A stretch of 59,891 nucleotides of DNA, taken from the NCBI GenBank assembly GCA_947455485.1, contig CANGNV010000013.1:1-59891 (forward strand). The letters run 5' to 3'. Shown here in pieces: positions 23,347 to 32,000 of the stretch (position 1 is its first letter; every line of letters starts with the position of its first letter). Source of the DNA: Burkholderiaceae bacterium. GTDB taxonomy: Bacteria > Pseudomonadota > Gammaproteobacteria > Burkholderiales > Burkholderiaceae. The notes under the pieces are model-generated. The model was not told the origin of the DNA and did no database searches. It saw only the letters and a list, made by a program, of their open reading frames with translations. Position numbers and translations under genes: made by a program.

Positions 23347-24860
23347 TAGAAGCGCTCCAACTCTGGATGCGGTAAGTTGCCGCCACTAATGCGCATACGA
23401 CCATATTCAGCGCAGCGATTTAAAGTCGGAATGGCTTTATCGGGGTTGAGGAGTCTTTCTGGGTCAAATGCGGCTTTAACGCCCCAGAAAGATTCACGTT
23501 CACCTTCGCCGAATTGAACACACATGGAGTTAATCTTTTCAATACCAACACCATGCTCACCAGTAATCGTGCCATCGAGCTCAACACAGGCTTCTAAAAT
23601 TTCAGTGCCGAATTCTTCGGCGCGATGCCATTCTTCTTGGTCCGCACCGTTAAATAAAATGAGTGGGTGCATATTGCCATCACCCGCATGAAATACGTTC
23701 AAGCAGGCGAGACCATATTTCTTTTCCATTCCTTGAATGCGTCTTAATAGAGTGCCAATATTTCTGCGTGGGATCGTGCCATCCATGCAGTAGTAATCAG
23801 GCGCTAAGCGTCCAGCTGCAGGGAATGCATTCTTACGACCGCTCCAAAACTTCAAGCGCTCAGCTTCATTCTGAGAAATCTGAATACCACTAGCGCCAGC
23901 TTGTTCCAGCACTTTAGTCATGCGCTCAATTTCTTCCGCTACCTCTTCAGGCGTTCCATCTGACTCGCATAGGAGAATGGTCTCAGCTTCAAGGTCATAC
24001 CCTGCATGAACAAACTCTTCTACTGCACGGGTAGTGGCTTTATCCATCATCTCCAAGCCGGCTGGAATAATGCCAGCAGCAATGATGGCAGCAACAGCAT
24101 CTGCACCTTTTTCAATATCGTCAAAACTGGCCATGATGACGCGTGCCAATTTTGGTTTGGCAATTAACTTCACCGTAACTTCAGTAACTACCGCAAGCAT
24201 GCCTTCGCTACCCATCACGATTGCTAATAAATCAAGCCCTGGGGAGTCTGGAGCAAGACTACCAAATTCCACAATCTCGCCGTTCATCAAAATGCCACGG
24301 ACTTTTAATACGTTGTGAAGCGTGAGTCCATATTTAAGGCAGTGCACACCACCAGAGTTTTCATTCACATTGCCACCAATGGAGCAGGCAATCTGTGATG
24401 ATGGATCTGGAGCGTAATAAAGGCCCAGATGGGCAACTGCTTCGGAGATGGCTAAATTCCGTACACCTGGTTGCACCACCGCAGTTCTGGTGAAAGGATC
24501 AATGCTGACGATCTTTTTGAGTTTGGCTAGTGAGAGTACTAAACCCTGGGAAATTGGCATAGCGCCACCAGATAGGCCTGTGCCAGATCCGCGTGGGACG
24601 ATGGGGACTTGCATCTCAAAGCAAACCTTCAAAATCTGAGCAACCTGCTCCTCAGTCTCTGGAAGGGCAACTGCCAGTGGCATGCGTCGATAGGCCGCTA
24701 AGCCGTCACATTCGTAGGGAATCGTGTCCTCAGGCTCCCAAAGCAAAGCATGCTCCGGGAGGATGGGGCGCAGGGCCGACACCAATTTGGATTGAAGGGC
24801 GGTAATAGCCGCGAGCTCGGGGGGTGGGGTCACCATATTCATAGGAATCATTTTAGCCAT
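23346..24860 (-). CDS. glcD: Glycolate oxidase catalytic FAD subunit GlcD
   Basis: A 504-residue FAD-linked oxidase that converts glycolate to glyoxylate, with D-lactate a possible second substrate. It has the FAD-binding segments VPRGSGTGLSGGAMP and QIACSIGGNVNENSGGVHCLKYG, and the C-terminal signature VFHAGDGNMHPLI followed by GEHGVGIEK. Length matches E. coli GlcD (499). It is the first gene of glcDEF-yggS-proC. The start codon lies only 18 bases from that of the divergent cobalamin adenosyltransferase gene, so its promoter must lie within that gene's 5' part. No glcC-type regulator is adjacent. Confidence 0.95.
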   Translation of the reverse strand: MAKMIPMNMVTPPPELAAITALQSKLVSALRPILPEHALLWEPEDTIPYECDGLAAYRRMPLAVALPETEEQVAQILKVCFEMQVPIVPRGSGTGLSGGAMPISQGLVLSLAKLKKIVSIDPFTRTAVVQPGVRNLAISEAVAHLGLYYAPDPSSQIACSIGGNVNENSGGVHCLKYGLTLHNVLKVRGILMNGEIVEFGSLAPDSPGLDLLAIVMGSEGMLAVVTEVTVKLIAKPKLARVIMASFDDIEKGADAVAAIIAAGIIPAGLEMMDKATTRAVEEFVHAGYDLEAETILLCESDGTPEEVAEEIERMTKVLEQAGASGIQISQNEAERLKFWSGRKNAFPAAGRLAPDYYCMDGTIPRRNIGTLLRRIQGMEKKYGLACLNVFHAGDGNMHPLILFNGADQEEWHRAEEFGTEILEACVELDGTITGEHGVGIEKINSMCVQFGEGERESFWGVKAAFDPERLLNPDKAIPTLNRCAEYGRMRISGGNLPHPELERF

Positions 24861-24878
24861 TTACCTATAATTAGTTTT

Positions 24879-25448
24879 ATGGGAAATCGACTTTCAAAAA
24901 TAGCCACCAGAACTGGTGATGCAGGCATGACCGGGCTTGGCGATGGTAGCCGAGTAGAAAAGGATCATTTGCGGATCTGCGCCATGGGAGACGTGGATGA
25001 ACTGAACTCTGAAATCGGTGTTTTGATGACTGAATCAATCCCCGAGAGCTTGGCTTCAGAGTTAAAAGCTTTATTTTTGCAAGTGCAGCATGATTTATTT
25101 GATTTGGGCGGTGAGCTTTGTATTCCCAATTACACCTTGCTCAAACCAGAGCATGTGGCTCAGTTAGACATTTGGCTTGAAAAATATAACGCCACCTTGC
25201 CCCCTTTAACTGAATTTATTCTCCCGGGTGGAACGCGTGCTGCTGCTCAGGCTCACGTATGCCGAACAGTTTGCCGGCGTGCCGAACGTTCGATTGTGCG
25301 TTTAGGTTGGGAAGAGCCCCTGTACGATGCCCCACGTCAATACGTCAATCGATTGTCAGATCTCTTGTTTGTATTGGCACGCGTACTTAATCGTGCGGCG
25401 GGTGGTCAAGATGTTCTCTGGAAGCACGAAAAAAAAGAGACTAAATAA
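24879..25448 (+). CDS. PduO-type ATP:cob(I)alamin adenosyltransferase
   Basis: A 189-residue trimeric enzyme that adenosylates cob(I)alamin to make adenosylcobalamin. It shows the PduO ATP-binding motif TRTGDAGMTGLGDGSRV (about 8-24), the segment MGDVDELNSEIG, then FILPGGTRAAAQAHVCRTVCRRAER and YVNRLSDLLFVLARV. The open frame extends back to 24750 inside glcD, but the family begins at the ATG at 24879 (MGNRLSKIATRTGD). No other cobalamin gene is nearby, so it may serve salvage of imported corrinoid. Its stop codon lies within the loop of the following terminator. Confidence 0.94.
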   Translation: MGNRLSKIATRTGDAGMTGLGDGSRVEKDHLRICAMGDVDELNSEIGVLMTESIPESLASELKALFLQVQHDLFDLGGELCIPNYTLLKPEHVAQLDIWLEKYNATLPPLTEFILPGGTRAAAQAHVCRTVCRRAERSIVRLGWEEPLYDAPRQYVNRLSDLLFVLARVLNRAAGGQDVLWKHEKKETK

Positions 25449-25463
25449 ATTAGTCTCTTTTTG
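25429..25463. terminator. Bidirectional terminator at the adenosyltransferase stop codon
   Basis: AAAAGAGACTAA and TTAGTCTCTTTT form a long stem around a short A/T loop that contains the TAA stop of the adenosyltransferase gene. It is flanked by an A-run (25429-25436) and a T-run, so it can stop transcripts from both strands, including readthrough from aroG. Confidence 0.85.
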
Positions 25464-25467
25464 ATTC

Positions 25468-25489
25468 AATAAAGCAGCTTCGCTTTATT
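25468..25489. terminator. Second hairpin between the adenosyltransferase gene and aroG
   Basis: AATAAAGC (25468-25475) pairs perfectly with GCTTTATT (25482-25489) around a 6-base loop. It has no proper T-run on the minus strand, so alone it is a weak terminator; with the hairpin at 25429-25463 it may protect the aroG 3' end. Confidence 0.45.
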
Positions 25490-25495
25490 TCACAA

Positions 25496-25537
25496 TTTCT
25501 TGTTTCTTGTTTCTTATTTCTTGTTTCTTATTTCTTT
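25496..25537. repeat. Heptanucleotide tandem array TTTCTTR, six copies, spanning the aroG stop
   Basis: Six head-to-tail copies of a 7-base unit: TTTCTTG, TTTCTTG, TTTCTTA, TTTCTTG, TTTCTTA and TTTCTTT. On the aroG strand this is a purine-rich AAGAAA-type array that begins in the last codons of aroG and runs past its TAA stop (25528-25530). Arrays like this change copy number by replication slippage. Here most copies lie after the stop, so changes would alter the untranslated tail rather than the protein. Confidence 0.9.
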
Positions 25538-26652
25538 GCTTTTCTGCGATTTTTTACAGCCAAAGCTAAGCGTTGCAATACATTGACTGAGTCTTCCCAG
25601 TTAATGCAGGCATCAGTAATACTTTTGCCATACTCCAATTTGCTCGGATCATCTTTTCCAGGTGAGAACTTCTGAGCACCATCATTCAAGTGACTCTCAA
25701 TCATCACGCCAAAAATTTGATGTGAGCCAGATTCAATTTGCTCGGCAATATTTTCTGCCACCACAATTTGACGCTCATGTTTTTTGCTAGAGTTTGCATG
25801 TGACATGTCAACCATCAAACTGGCTGGCAGCTTTGCTGCTTCTAGCTCAGCGCAGGCTGCTTGCACATATTGTGCTTCATAGTTAGGCTCTTTACCGCCT
25901 CGCAAAATAACGTGACAGTCTTTATTGCCTTTAGTTTCCACAATAGAAACTTGACCATTTTTATGTACTGATAAGAAATGGTGTGGGCGGCTAGCCGCTT
26001 GAATTGCATCAGTAGCAATCTTAATGTTGCCATCTGTACCATTCTTAAATCCGATTGGCGCAGATAAGCCTGAAGCAAGTTCGCGGTGAACTTGGCTTTC
26101 GGTTGTACGCGCTCCGATAGCACCCCAAGAAATGAGGTCAGCAATATATTGCGGGGAAATAACATCCAAGAATTCGCTACCTGCAGGCATGCCAAGGCGA
26201 TTAATTTCCATCAACACTTGACGAGCAATTCGCAAGCCTTCTTCAATGCGATAGCTTTCATCTAAGTACGGGTCATTAATCAAACCCTTCCAACCAACAG
26301 TCGTGCGTGGCTTTTCAAAATAGACGCGCATCACAATTTCGAGTTCACCAGCAAAACGATCACGCTCAGCAAGTAGTCGTTGGCAATACTCTAGTGCGGC
26401 ACGGGGATCATGAATCGAGCAAGGTCCGATGATGACCAGAAGGCGATCATCTTTTCCATGAATGATGTCGCGAATCTTTTTACGCGTCTTGCTAATGAGC
26501 GCTTCAGTAGGTGTTCCCGAGATTGGGAAGAAGCGAATTAAATGCTCTGGTGGTGGCAGAACAGTAATGTTATGAATGCGTTGATCATCCGTGTCTGACG
26601 TTTTGTCGACGGCAGCGTACCAGTTTGCGGGATTAGTGTTTTGTTGGCTCAT
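25528..26652 (-). CDS. aroG: 3-deoxy-7-phosphoheptulonate synthase (DAHP synthase, class I)
   Basis: A 374-residue enzyme joining phosphoenolpyruvate and erythrose 4-phosphate, the entry to the shikimate pathway. Seen are IIGPCSIHDPRAALEY (the PEP and metal site with the conserved Cys), MRVYFEKPRTTVGWKGLINDP, SWGAIGARTTESQVHRE and VDMSHANSSKKHERQ, all typical of the AroF/G/H type Ia family. Which aromatic amino acid inhibits it cannot be read with certainty. The C terminus is basic (KNRRKAKK), and its last codons run into the tandem array. It starts 19 bases beyond the 3' end of tldD. Confidence 0.96.
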   Translation of the reverse strand: MSQQNTNPANWYAAVDKTSDTDDQRIHNITVLPPPEHLIRFFPISGTPTEALISKTRKKIRDIIHGKDDRLLVIIGPCSIHDPRAALEYCQRLLAERDRFAGELEIVMRVYFEKPRTTVGWKGLINDPYLDESYRIEEGLRIARQVLMEINRLGMPAGSEFLDVISPQYIADLISWGAIGARTTESQVHRELASGLSAPIGFKNGTDGNIKIATDAIQAASRPHHFLSVHKNGQVSIVETKGNKDCHVILRGGKEPNYEAQYVQAACAELEAAKLPASLMVDMSHANSSKKHERQIVVAENIAEQIESGSHQIFGVMIESHLNDGAQKFSPGKDDPSKLEYGKSITDACINWEDSVNVLQRLALAVKNRRKAKK

Positions 26653-26671
26653 ACGGCTATTTTAAGCCGTA

Positions 26672-28162
26672 TTAAGCTGTTCCCCCGACAGTCAGGCTGT
26701 CGATACGTAAAGTTGGCTGCCCAACACCCACGGGGACGCTCTGACCTTCTTTACCGCAAACCCCAATGCCGCCGTCTAATTTCAGGTCATTTCCGATCAT
26801 GGAGACCTGTTTTAGGGACTCCGGACCGCTACCAATGATGGTGGCACCTTTAACCGGATATTGAATTTTGCCGTTTTCTACCCAATAGGCTTCTGAAGCT
26901 GAAAACACGAATTTACCGCTAGTGATGTCGACTTGACCACCGCCAAAGTTCACCGCATAAAGGCCACGTTTGATGCTGGCCACGATTTCTTGAGGATCAT
27001 CTTTGCCGGCCAACATGTAGGTATTGGTCATGCGCGGCATGGGTAGGGAGGCGAAACTCTCGCGCCGTCCATTGCCGGTCAGGGGCATATTCATGAGTCT
27101 GGCATTGAGACTGTCCTGAATGTAACCCTTCAAAATACCGTCTTCAATGAGGGTGGTGCACTGTGTGGGGGTGCCTTCATCATCAATATTGAGTGAACCA
27201 CGACGACCAGAGAGAGTGCCATCATCTACTACGGTGACACCCTTAGCGGCAACGCGCTGTCCAATACAGCCTGCAAAAGCAGATGAACCCTTGCGATTAA
27301 AGTCACCTTCAAGGCCATGACCTACGGCTTCATGTAATAACACTCCAGGCCATCCGGGCCCCATGACTACGGTCATTGGACCGGCAGGGGCAGGGCGAGA
27401 GTCTAGATTAATCAGCGCACCATCAACAGCTTCATCAACATATTGATTAATGAGTTCGTTGTTGAAGTAGTGGTAATCATGACGAGCGCCGCCGCCCGAA
27501 GATCCAGATTCACGACGACCATTTTGTTCTGCAATCACATGTACTGACACTCGCACTAGTGGACGAACATCAGCAGCTAATAAGCCATCAGCTCGAACTA
27601 CAAGTACCACATCAAACTCACCGGCTAAGCTAGCCATGACTTGAATGATGCGGGGATCACGGGCTTTTGCGCGACGCTCAATACCTTCTAGCAAAGCAAT
27701 TTTTTCTTGGGGCGCTAGTGAATCTAAGGGATTTAAATCCGAGTAGAGTCCGTTGGAGACGGGCGTAAATATTTTACTTGCAACAGCACGTGTACCGCCT
27801 TGGGGCCCAATAACTCGAGTGGATTTGGCAGCTTTATTTAAGGCTTCTAAATTAATTTCATCAGAATAAGCAAAGGCAGTTTTATCGCCATAAATCGCAC
27901 GCACACCAACGCCTTGATCAATGTTAAAACTTCCAGACTTCACGATGCCTTCTTCAAGACTCCAGCTCTCACTGCGGGTATGTTGGAAGTAAAGATCGGC
28001 ATCGTCGAGCTGGTGCGTAAACATATTGCCGAAGGTGTGATGCAAATCTTGCTCAGAAAGGCCGGTTGGTTCAAGCAGAATAGATTTAGCTAGCTTAAGA
28101 AGGTCAGCCTGCTTCTTGGGTTTAGTCCAATCACTCGGAAATAATGCTTCTGGTGCTCTCAT
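26672..28162 (-). CDS. tldD: Metalloprotease TldD
   Basis: A 496-residue subunit of the TldD/TldE heterodimeric metalloprotease, known for trimming microcin B17 and degrading the antitoxin CcdA. The zinc motif HEAVGH (His277-His282) is followed by GLEGDFNRKG, and the third-ligand region GRRESFASLPMPRMTNT lies in the C half. The partner TldE (PmbA) is not in this window. The gene follows the nitrilase by 24 bases on the same strand and precedes aroG. Length matches E. coli TldD (481). Identity is certain; the host substrate is unknown. Confidence 0.95.
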   Translation of the reverse strand: MRAPEALFPSDWTKPKKQADLLKLAKSILLEPTGLSEQDLHHTFGNMFTHQLDDADLYFQHTRSESWSLEEGIVKSGSFNIDQGVGVRAIYGDKTAFAYSDEINLEALNKAAKSTRVIGPQGGTRAVASKIFTPVSNGLYSDLNPLDSLAPQEKIALLEGIERRAKARDPRIIQVMASLAGEFDVVLVVRADGLLAADVRPLVRVSVHVIAEQNGRRESGSSGGGARHDYHYFNNELINQYVDEAVDGALINLDSRPAPAGPMTVVMGPGWPGVLLHEAVGHGLEGDFNRKGSSAFAGCIGQRVAAKGVTVVDDGTLSGRRGSLNIDDEGTPTQCTTLIEDGILKGYIQDSLNARLMNMPLTGNGRRESFASLPMPRMTNTYMLAGKDDPQEIVASIKRGLYAVNFGGGQVDITSGKFVFSASEAYWVENGKIQYPVKGATIIGSGPESLKQVSMIGNDLKLDGGIGVCGKEGQSVPVGVGQPTLRIDSLTVGGTA

Positions 28163-28186
28163 CTTGATTTAGCTGAACTTTCTGTA

Positions 28187-29020
28187 TTAAAGCTTGCGGT
28201 GTTTTAGTGCGGGTAGCTTAGAGCGTACCTCGTTTAATTTATCTTTGCTGAGTGTGCCTTGAATAAAACCCTCACCTTCAGGAAGCTTACTCAAAATCTT
28301 CCCCCAAGGGTCAATGAGCATGCTCTCACCCCAGGTGCGGCGCTGATTAAGATGAGCGCCACCTTGAGCTGAAGCTAGAACATAGCATTGGTTTTCAATA
28401 GCGCGGGCGCGCAGCAGAATTTCCCAATGATCTTTGCCGGTAGTGTAAGTAAAGGCAGCTGGAATGATGTGGCAATCCACTTGCCCAAGCGAGCGGTACA
28501 GCTCTGGAAAGCGTAGGTCGTAACAAATGCTTAAGCCAAAACGCCAGTCCACCTGATTGAGCTTGATTGCAAATTGACCTGGTTGACTCCCTGCGGCAAT
28601 AGTTTCAGACTCCTCGTAGCGCTCTGTTGCAGTCTGAAAGCCAAACAAATGAATTTTGTCATAGCGAGCGATTTGCTTGCCTAAAGGATCAAACACCAGG
28701 GAGGTGTTGAGAACCTTATTCGACTCTTTAGTCTCTAGAGGTATGGTGCCAGCAACTAGAAAGATATTATTTTCTTGTGCCATTGCTGCTAAGCGTTCTT
28801 GAATTGGGCCTGATCCCGCAGCTTCTCTCGCATTTACCTTGTCGGTATCTTTCAGACCCATCAAGCAAAAATATTCTGGGAGAACAGCGAGTTGAGCCCC
28901 GCTCTCCGAGGCTGCTTTGATTAGGCGTGCCGCAACTTCGAGATTCTCATTGAGATTGGGAGTCGATACCATTTGTATCGATGCCATGTTGAGTTCAGAA
29001 GTATTTCTTGGCATGTTCAC
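28187..29020 (-). CDS. Carbon-nitrogen hydrolase (Nit1/Nit2-like, probable deaminated-glutathione amidase)
   Basis: A 277-residue cytosolic nitrilase-superfamily enzyme. The catalytic triad is visible: Glu49 in LAVLPEYFCL, Lys in RYDKIHLFGF and Cys in LSICYDLRFPELYR. The DLRFPELYR form and the length point to the Nit1 branch, whose members hydrolyse deaminated glutathione as a repair reaction; that activity is inferred. It starts 4 bases after the yhdP stop. ATGs at 29020 and 29014 are both possible; the family match begins a few residues later (ASIQMVST). The order yhdP-nitrilase-tldD recurs in related betaproteobacteria. Confidence 0.9.
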   Translation of the reverse strand: MNMPRNTSELNMASIQMVSTPNLNENLEVAARLIKAASESGAQLAVLPEYFCLMGLKDTDKVNAREAAGSGPIQERLAAMAQENNIFLVAGTIPLETKESNKVLNTSLVFDPLGKQIARYDKIHLFGFQTATERYEESETIAAGSQPGQFAIKLNQVDWRFGLSICYDLRFPELYRSLGQVDCHIIPAAFTYTTGKDHWEILLRARAIENQCYVLASAQGGAHLNQRRTWGESMLIDPWGKILSKLPEGEGFIQGTLSKDKLNEVRSKLPALKHRKL

Positions 29021-29024
29021 CTAC

Positions 29025-32000
29025 TTAGCCTGGCATTTGGGTGGAAAGACTTTGGTTTACAGGCGGGCTTGTAGGTGCAGAATTAGGTGAGCTGGGTTTT
29101 GTTTGCTCTTTCAAAAGATTTTTAGTGCGAATCGTCTCTAGTGTTTTCGCATCAAGTGGTTGACCTTTTTGATCGAGCGGGATTACCTCCGGATTATCCC
29201 AAGAACCCTGAATCAAGTAATCCGTTTGCAAAGTGCGATTAATTTGATTGGTAATGAGGTACTGACCTACTACCGCTCCTAGACCGATGATAGGGTTGAT
29301 CACGAATGCCGCTAATGAGCCGGCGGTAGCATCAATTGTTGGGAAAATGGTAACGCGAAGATCTTGTGTTTCACTAGGGAAATTAATTTGTCCTGTCATT
29401 GCCACACGAGCTTGATCCAGGATCATGGTGAATTGCTTAGTTTGCGCAATTCCCTGTGCGATCTCAAAGTTACTATTGATCGAATTAAAGGGTGTACCTT
29501 TAGTTGCCAGATTACCTAGGCTACCCTTTAAGTCGAAAGTGGCAAATCTAAATAAACTTTGTAGGCTTAGAACATCCAGTAACTTTGCTCCATCGGTGTT
29601 GACTTCAAGTAGGCGACCTTTGGCGAGGTTGATGCTGACATCGCCAGCTAATGAATCATAGGCTGGCGCAAAGAGCGGTCCAGACCATGAGAGCGAGGCA
29701 TTGAGCGCTCCTTCCCCGCCTTCCACGGGCTTCGCATTACTCCAGTGGGTAATGATTTGACCCGCATCTTTGATATTCATATCAACGGTGATCGAGCTCT
29801 GTTCAGCGGCATTTTGAGTACGCGCGCTCCATTGACCCTTGATTGTCGAGCTACCTTGTGGATTATTAATCTGAATAGACTCGACCTTCATAAGGTCCTG
29901 ACTAGTTTTCGATTTAATCTTGACTGTGCCTAGCTTTGCCTTAGTCCAGCTTAAATCATCGATCGTTAAATCTAGGCTGGGGATGGCATTTGGACTTACG
30001 GGGGTCTTAAGACTCGCTGATTTTTGCGGGGCATTCTCTTTGGAAGGCAGGTCTACTGCTATACGTTGATCTGGCAGTCTCAGACGCCCCAATCTTCCAG
30101 CGATCAATCCACTGGGATGGTCGCTGCTGCTAGGGTGCCATTGCACTTGACCGGCAATTTGAGGTGAATTCAGACGCAGCTGCCAGACCGCATTTTTTTT
30201 CTGCGACTGTAGATTGATGTCGACCCAATCTCGATCTAGGGCAATTAATTTTTTAATTTGTGCGGAGATTTGAATATCTTCTTCAGGCGCATCTGTTTTT
30301 TTTGCTTCACCCTTTTGCTTTCCTGCGCCTAAAAACTCTATCCATTGATCGAGGTCTAGCTCATTGCTTGCTAAGTGAAGCGCAGTGCCTTGTTGTGGCA
30401 ATGGCGCTAAAGATCCAACTCCGATTGCATTTTTAACTTCGTTGGCGGAATTCAGATTGCCTTGAATGAAATACTGATCCCCTAATTTTCCAGACCAATC
30501 TGCGCGCACTGGATTATTTTTACTTGCTGGATAAGTTTTTAAATTGAACTCACCGACCATGGGGATGCCAGCTAATTTCTTGGCCGGGACAGGTGCAGAG
30601 CTAGCCCAATTACGCAAATCAAATTTCAGATTGGTTTGACTTCCAACTTTATTGAAGTTGATCAAACCCTCATATTTTGCGGATCCACTCATTGCAGATA
30701 GCAGTGCTGGATGAGTGCGAGATTTTAAATTTCCTGAAACATAATCTTTAATAAAGCTAGCATTGATATCGCCGCCAATACTGAAGCTGGAATTTCCTGC
30801 TGTAGAAGGCGCACTTGAAATCTTAAAGGCACCACCCAAAAAGTTTGCGGTGACATTGTCAAATTCCGGATTGACTTCAGTGATTCTGATCTTGCCTTTT
30901 AAATTGTCTAGTGGCGGAACTTCTCCCCATTGCGCTTGGTTCCCTGGGAGGTTAATTTTTGCATCGAAGTTGACTTCGTCACTTCCAGATAGTGGAATCT
31001 TTAAATCAAGACCCAGGCTAACTGGGCCTTTTAAAGTGAGGTTCTTAGCTAGATTGGCCTGCTGCACGCCGACCGGGGATGTAAATAGATATTCCAGTAT
31101 GTCAGAGCCATCACCCTCAACCGAGCCATTGATCAATACAGTGAGATTTTTGGCGCTGAGATTAGGAATTTGTGATTTGACATTCGTAAGGGCTACTTTT
31201 TTGTAATTGGCCTTATCAATTTCGACATTCAAGACTGCTTGATTCATGTCAATGTTGCCGCTGACATTGCTAAATGCTTGCCAAACCCCCTGGCTTTTTG
31301 GCAGCAAGGGTGCTGGTTTATAGATTGCTTTTGAAATGGGGAGATGAAGGGTAAGTTCGCCAACAGTTCCTGCGGGGAAGGGGATCTGATTTGGGTCCCC
31401 CTTAATGTGGAGGGAGCCATTCTGAATATCTCCCGCCTCAAATGCTTGGCTAAGAAACTGCCTAGTTTCTTTATCAATATTGACTGGCAGATAGCGATGG
31501 GCCGATGCTAATTTAGCTTTAACAAACTCCATATCCAACGTCATTTGATCGGGCTGCTTAGGCGCACCGATGAGATAGCTTAGGTCAAAATTGGTTGTAA
31601 TTTCAGGGTTGCTGAGCTGCAATTTCTTTGCATTAATGAGCCATCCACCTTTTTGCTTAGACCAGCTAATTTCACCTTTTGCGCGATCTAGTTGAATTTC
31701 AGAGGCTGATAAAAAATCATTCATCTCCAACTCAAGATTGCTGGAGTCAAGCGTAAAGTTACCTTGCTTCTGATTGCTGACTAAGTTGCCAGACAAATGT
31801 GAAGCTGAGGGCATTGATTTAGTTACGCCGGTAAAGCTAATGTCATTGAGCTTTGCGCTGACGGTGAAATCGAGCTTATTGGAAGTAAACCAATTGCCGG
31901 GTATTGGTAAAGCCGATAGGGCAGATTGGCTTTCAGACCAATTCATATCCAAATTCTGTAGCTCACCATCTGCCTCGGAAATTTTGATCCACTGATGAAT

